A stretch of DNA of 8,057 bases from JAVVHH01 sp964235765 (GTDB lineage Bacteria > Pseudomonadota > Alphaproteobacteria > Acetobacterales > Acetobacteraceae), in the NCBI GenBank assembly GCA_964235765.1, contig CAXSDH010000119.1, positions 1 to 8,057 of the forward strand, written 5' to 3'. The translations under genes were made by a program, and so were the position numbers. This document shows, in pieces, positions 5,451 through 8,057 of this stretch. The notes below the pieces were generated by a model. The model had not been told where the DNA came from. It saw nothing but the letters and a program-made list of their open reading frames with translations, and did no database searches. The stretch's first letter is position 1. The number at the start of each line of letters is the position of its first letter.

Positions 5451-5531
5451 TTTAGAGCACGTTCCGTGCCTCGCTGGTTTAGGGCACGTTCCGTGCCTCG
5501 CTGGTTTAGGGCACGTTCCGTGCCTCGCTGG
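5451..5531 (+). repeat. Three tandem 27-bp repeats, each with a hairpin
   Basis: Units at 5451-5477, 5478-5504 and 5505-5531, identical except one A/G difference near the start of unit 1. Each contains GGCACG-TTC-CGTGCC (GCACG/CGTGC in unit 1), a 6-bp stem with a 3-base loop, followed by TCGCTGG. The array starts right after the histidine phosphatase stop and lies before the ABC importer operon. There is no U-tract, so these are not classic terminators; an mRNA stability, processing or protein-binding element is possible. Unit length is divisible by three but no gene reads through it convincingly. Confidence 0.9.
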
Positions 5532-5573
5532 ACGGCTGCGGTCCGCGGGACTTATACCGGATCAAAGGTCGAA

Positions 5574-5588
5574 TCTGCCGAAGGCAGA
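5574..5588 (+). promoter_or_regulatory. Leader hairpin just before the substrate-binding protein ribosome site
   Basis: TCTGCC-GAA-GGCAGA is a perfect 6-bp stem with a GAA loop, ending a few bases before GAGGGGA (5591-5597), the ribosome site of the gene at 5603. A smaller dyad GTCC-GCG-GGAC lies at 5541-5551, next to TTATACC (5552-5558), a possible -10-like element. The stem may influence translation start or the 5' end stability. No known riboswitch is recognised. Confidence 0.4.
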
Positions 5589-5602
5589 ACGAGGGGACAG
5601 GG

Positions 5603-6637
5603 ATGCCGATCCACACAAGCCGCCGCGGGATGCTTGCCGGCCTGTTCGCGCTGATCGCCGCGCCTTGCGCCGCCATGGACCCGGCCATTCTGGCGGCGGC
5701 GCAGCGGGAGGGCACGGTCACCTGGTATTCGGGCCTGATCGTCAACCAGGTGGTGCGCCCGCTCGTCGCCGGGTTCGAGGCGAAATACCCTGGGATCAAG
5801 GTCCAGGCCGGCCGGGTTCCCAGCGGGGAGGCCGCGCTCAAGGTGATCAACGAGGCGCGGGCGGGTCGGCCGGTGGCCGATATGTTCGACGGAACCGCGG
5901 TGACGCACCGGCTGGCTGCGGCAGGCGTGATCGAGCGCTACAAGCCGGAAGCGGCGCAGGGCTTCCCCGACCGCTCGCGCGACCCGAACGGCGACTGGAC
6001 CGCGCTCAACACCTATATCATGACCCCCGCCATTAACACCGAGATGGTCACCGCAGCCGAAGCCCCCAAGACCCTGCAGGACCTGCTGGACCCGAAATGG
6101 CGCGGGCGGATCGCCTGGACCAACGACCCGACCACGACGGGGGCGCCCGGTTTCATCGGCAGCGTGCTGACCAGCATGGGGCAGCAGGCCGGTATGGCCT
6201 ACCTCAAGCAGCTCGCGCAGCAGCGCATCGTCAACGTCCCGGGGTCGCAGCGCGTGGTGCTCGATCAGGTGATCGGCGGGCAATATCCCCTGGCGCTGAT
6301 GACGTTCAACTACCATTCCGTTATCAGCGCGAATGACGGCGCGCCGGTCCGGTGGCTGCCGGTCGAGCCAGCCGTGGAAGTGCCGAACCCGGTCGGGCTG
6401 ATCCGCAACGCGCCGCACCCGAACGCCGCCAAGCTGCTGATCGAATACGTGCTCTCCGGGGAGGGGCAGCGCGTGCTGCGTGACGCGAACTACCTGCCAG
6501 CCAACCCCACCGTGCCGCCGCGCGACCCGGCGCTGACGCCGGCCGGTGGGCATTTTGCCTCCGTCGTGTTCACGCCGGAGATCACGGCGGCAAAGCTCGA
6601 CGAGTGGACAGCGATCTACAACGAGCTGTTCAAGTGA
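5603..6637 (+). CDS. ABC importer periplasmic substrate-binding protein, Fe(3+)/AfuA-type family
   Basis: A 344-residue type-2 periplasmic binding protein. The N-terminus has an RR signal peptide: TSRRGMLAGLFALIAAPCAA with probable cleavage after Ala24, and Arg7-Arg8 compatible with Tat export. The mature protein opens with EGTVTWYSGL, followed by FEAKYPGIKVQ, the DMFDGTAV region and LDPKWRGRIAWTND, as in the iron(III)/AfuA/IdiA, thiamine and phosphonate binding families; later GQYPLALMTFNYHS and NPVGLIRNAPHPNAAKLLIE form the second lobe. Iron is the best guess, but paired ligand tyrosines are not evident, so the substrate is open. Start supported by GAGGGGA at 5591-5597. Its TGA overlaps the GTG of the permease gene (GTGA, 6634-6637), showing one operon. 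Regulation may involve the leader hairpin; no Fur box was identified. Confidence 0.85.
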   Translation: MPIHTSRRGMLAGLFALIAAPCAAMDPAILAAAQREGTVTWYSGLIVNQVVRPLVAGFEAKYPGIKVQAGRVPSGEAALKVINEARAGRPVADMFDGTAVTHRLAAAGVIERYKPEAAQGFPDRSRDPNGDWTALNTYIMTPAINTEMVTAAEAPKTLQDLLDPKWRGRIAWTNDPTTTGAPGFIGSVLTSMGQQAGMAYLKQLAQQRIVNVPGSQRVVLDQVIGGQYPLALMTFNYHSVISANDGAPVRWLPVEPAVEVPNPVGLIRNAPHPNAAKLLIEYVLSGEGQRVLRDANYLPANPTVPPRDPALTPAGGHFASVVFTPEITAAKLDEWTAIYNELFK

Positions 6638-8057
6638 ACCCGGCGTCCTCCGCGCTCGCGGCGGACGTTCCCTCCCCTTCCCTCCGCCGGCGGATGGCCC
6701 GCCGGGCCGGGCCGACCTGGCCACTCGCGCTCCTGACCGGGCTGGTGCTGGCCGCCCTCGTGCTGCCGCCGCTGGCGGTGCTGCTGCAGGTGAGCCTGAG
6801 CACGGTGAACCCGGACGGCTCGCCGGGCGCGTTCACGCTGCGGCATTACCGGCAGTTGTTCGCCGACCCGGCGCTGTACCGCAGCGCCTGGAACTCGCTG
6901 TTGTTTGCGGGGTCCGCCACCGTCGTCTCGCTGGGCTTCGGCGGCGTGCTGGCCTGGATCGTCGAGCGGACCAATGCGCCGATGAAGGGGTTGGCTTACC
7001 TCACCGCGATCATCTCCATGGGCACGCCCTATATCCTGTACGTGACGGCGTGGCTGTTCCTGTTCGGGCGCGCCGGGCCGTTCAACGACTGGTATCGGAG
7101 CCTGTCCGGCAGCACCGGCATCCTGTTCGACCCCTATTCGCTGTGGGGCATGATCCTGGTGGAGGGCTTCCTGTGGTCCCCGCTGGTGTTCCTGCTGCTT
7201 TCCGCCACGTTCCGCGCAGCCAACGCCGAGATGGAGGAGGCGGCGCGGATGAGCGGCGCTTCCATCCTGGAAACGGTGCGGCTCGTCTCGCTCCGGCTGG
7301 CCTGGCCGGCCATCCTGGCGCTGGCGCTGTTCGTGTTCATCCGCAACCTCGAATCGTTCGATGTGCCGGTGCTGATCGGCATGCCCGGCCGCGTCAGCCT
7401 GCTGACGACGGAGATCTACGCGGCGACCAAGGAAGTGCCGCCGCTGCTGGGCCATGCCAGCGCCTTCTCGGTGGTGATGATCGGCATCGTCGGCACGCTG
7501 CTGGTGCTGTACGGGCGGGTGTCGCGCAATGCGGAGCGGTATGCGAGCGTCACCGGCAAGGGCTTCCGTCCCCGGCCGTTCGACCTGGGGCGGGCGCGGT
7601 GGGCCGGCGGCGCGCTGATCGGGTTCAACTTCGCCGTGGTGCTGGGGCTGCCGCTGGCCGCCCTGCTGTGGACGTCGCTGACGCCGTTCGCGCGGCCGAT
7701 GCGCTGGGCGGCGCTGCCCTCGCTGACGCTGAAGAACTACCGCGCGGTGTTCGGCGTCCCCGCCTATATCGATCTCGCGGCCAACACCTTGCTGGCGGCG
7801 GCCGGGGCGGCGACGGCGGCGGTGCTGATCACCCTCTGCGCGGCCTGGATCGCCGCCCGGCGGCGGGCGGGGGGCGCGGTGCTGGACCAGCTCGCCACCT
7901 TGCCGCTGGTGTTCCCCGGCATCGTGCTCGGCGTCGCCCTCATGGAACTGGCGCTGCGCGCGCCGTTCCCGCTGTACGGCACGTTGTGGCTGATCACGCT
8001 GGGCTTCGTGATCCGCTACATCCCTTACGGCATGCGTTACGCCTATAGCGGCGTGCT
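6634..8057 (+). CDS. ABC transporter permease, FbpB-type (partial, runs off right end)
   Basis: Open frame from GTG at 6634 to the end of the window, at least 474 codons with no stop. It is highly hydrophobic with many membrane spans. The first transmembrane domain starts near residue 27 (WPLALLTGLVLAALVLPPLA) and has the ATPase-contacting EAA loop at 201-225 (EEAARMSGAS, then ETVRL). A second domain begins near residue 328 (GALIGFNFAVVLGLPLAALL). This two-domain form is typical of iron(III) importer permeases of about 550 residues, so roughly 80-100 residues including the second EAA loop are missing here. The start overlaps the binding-protein stop by four bases (translational coupling). It forms the channel that receives substrate from the preceding protein; an ATPase gene is expected downstream. 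Confidence 0.88.
   Translation, partial: MNPASSALAADVPSPSLRRRMARRAGPTWPLALLTGLVLAALVLPPLAVLLQVSLSTVNPDGSPGAFTLRHYRQLFADPALYRSAWNSLLFAGSATVVSLGFGGVLAWIVERTNAPMKGLAYLTAIISMGTPYILYVTAWLFLFGRAGPFNDWYRSLSGSTGILFDPYSLWGMILVEGFLWSPLVFLLLSATFRAANAEMEEAARMSGASILETVRLVSLRLAWPAILALALFVFIRNLESFDVPVLIGMPGRVSLLTTEIYAATKEVPPLLGHASAFSVVMIGIVGTLLVLYGRVSRNAERYASVTGKGFRPRPFDLGRARWAGGALIGFNFAVVLGLPLAALLWTSLTPFARPMRWAALPSLTLKNYRAVFGVPAYIDLAANTLLAAAGAATAAVLITLCAAWIAARRRAGGAVLDQLATLPLVFPGIVLGVALMELALRAPFPLYGTLWLITLGFVIRYIPYGMRYAYSGV

Noticed and set aside
5451..5531. Possible CRISPR array
   Set aside because: The 27-bp units are directly contiguous with no unique spacers.
5425..6036. Open frame translating the 27-bp repeats as a Pro-Cys-Leu-Ala-Gly repeat peptide
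   Set aside because: It enters from an alternative frame of the phosphatase gene and continues as a shadow of the binding-protein gene; no ribosome site or coding signal.
5552..6724. 390-codon minus-strand open frame
   Set aside because: Antisense to the substrate-binding protein, with Arg/His/Gly-rich shadow composition.
6546..8048. 500-codon plus-strand open frame overlapping the permease gene
   Set aside because: It is an alternative-frame shadow of the permease: Arg/Gly/Ala/Pro-rich, no domain pattern, while the frame from 6634 gives clear membrane spans and an EAA loop.

Overview
The window is GC-rich (roughly two-thirds G+C by eye) and its codon style, Tad/Flp-type prepilin, LuxI/exosortase-type acyltransferase and Fe(3+)-type ABC importer fit an alphaproteobacterium. 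Acetobacteraceae is my best guess; this is inference, as no rRNA or marker gene is present. It consists of two contigs joined by exactly 100 Ns (4007-4106). The 55 bases before the gap are repeated exactly after it, which looks like an unmerged de Bruijn overlap rather than a biological repeat.

Left contig (1-4006) is an accessory-looking region with much decay. On the minus strand lie a LuxI-like/exosortase-system acyltransferase (617-1435) and, overlapping its 3' end, a Flp/TadE-type prepilin gene (8-648) whose reading frame breaks between 205 and 253. A plus-strand remnant of a nucleotidyltransferase-like (DUF6036-type) protein follows at 1561-1770. Next comes a divergent pair: an XRE-type regulator on the minus strand (1936-2505) and an intact nucleotidyltransferase-fold protein on the plus strand (2575-3129), sharing a 69-bp AT-rich intergenic region with two inverted repeats. 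A tyrosine recombinase remnant on the minus strand (3194-3740) carries two deletions (-2 and -1) that remove the catalytic HxLR histidine and bring in a stop. The regulator/nucleotidyltransferase pair beside a dead integrase looks like a small mobile cargo, possibly of toxin-antitoxin type. A short membrane protein gene begins at 3826 and becomes an intact 67-codon gene if the contigs are merged through the 55-bp overlap.

Right contig (4107-8057) is compact and undamaged, all on the plus strand: a two-CxxC zinc-ribbon protein (4262-4912), a histidine phosphatase (4914-5450), three tandem 27-bp hairpin-forming repeats (5451-5531), a short leader with another hairpin, then an ABC importer operon with a substrate-binding protein carrying an RR signal peptide (5603-6637) and a permease starting at an overlapping GTGA (6634) and running off the window. 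An ATPase gene is expected beyond the right end.

The best candidates for something undescribed are the acyltransferase/prepilin pair with its frameshift, the divergent XRE-nucleotidyltransferase module, and the triple hairpin array. All need database comparison, and the contig join must be checked before left and right sides are treated as neighbours.
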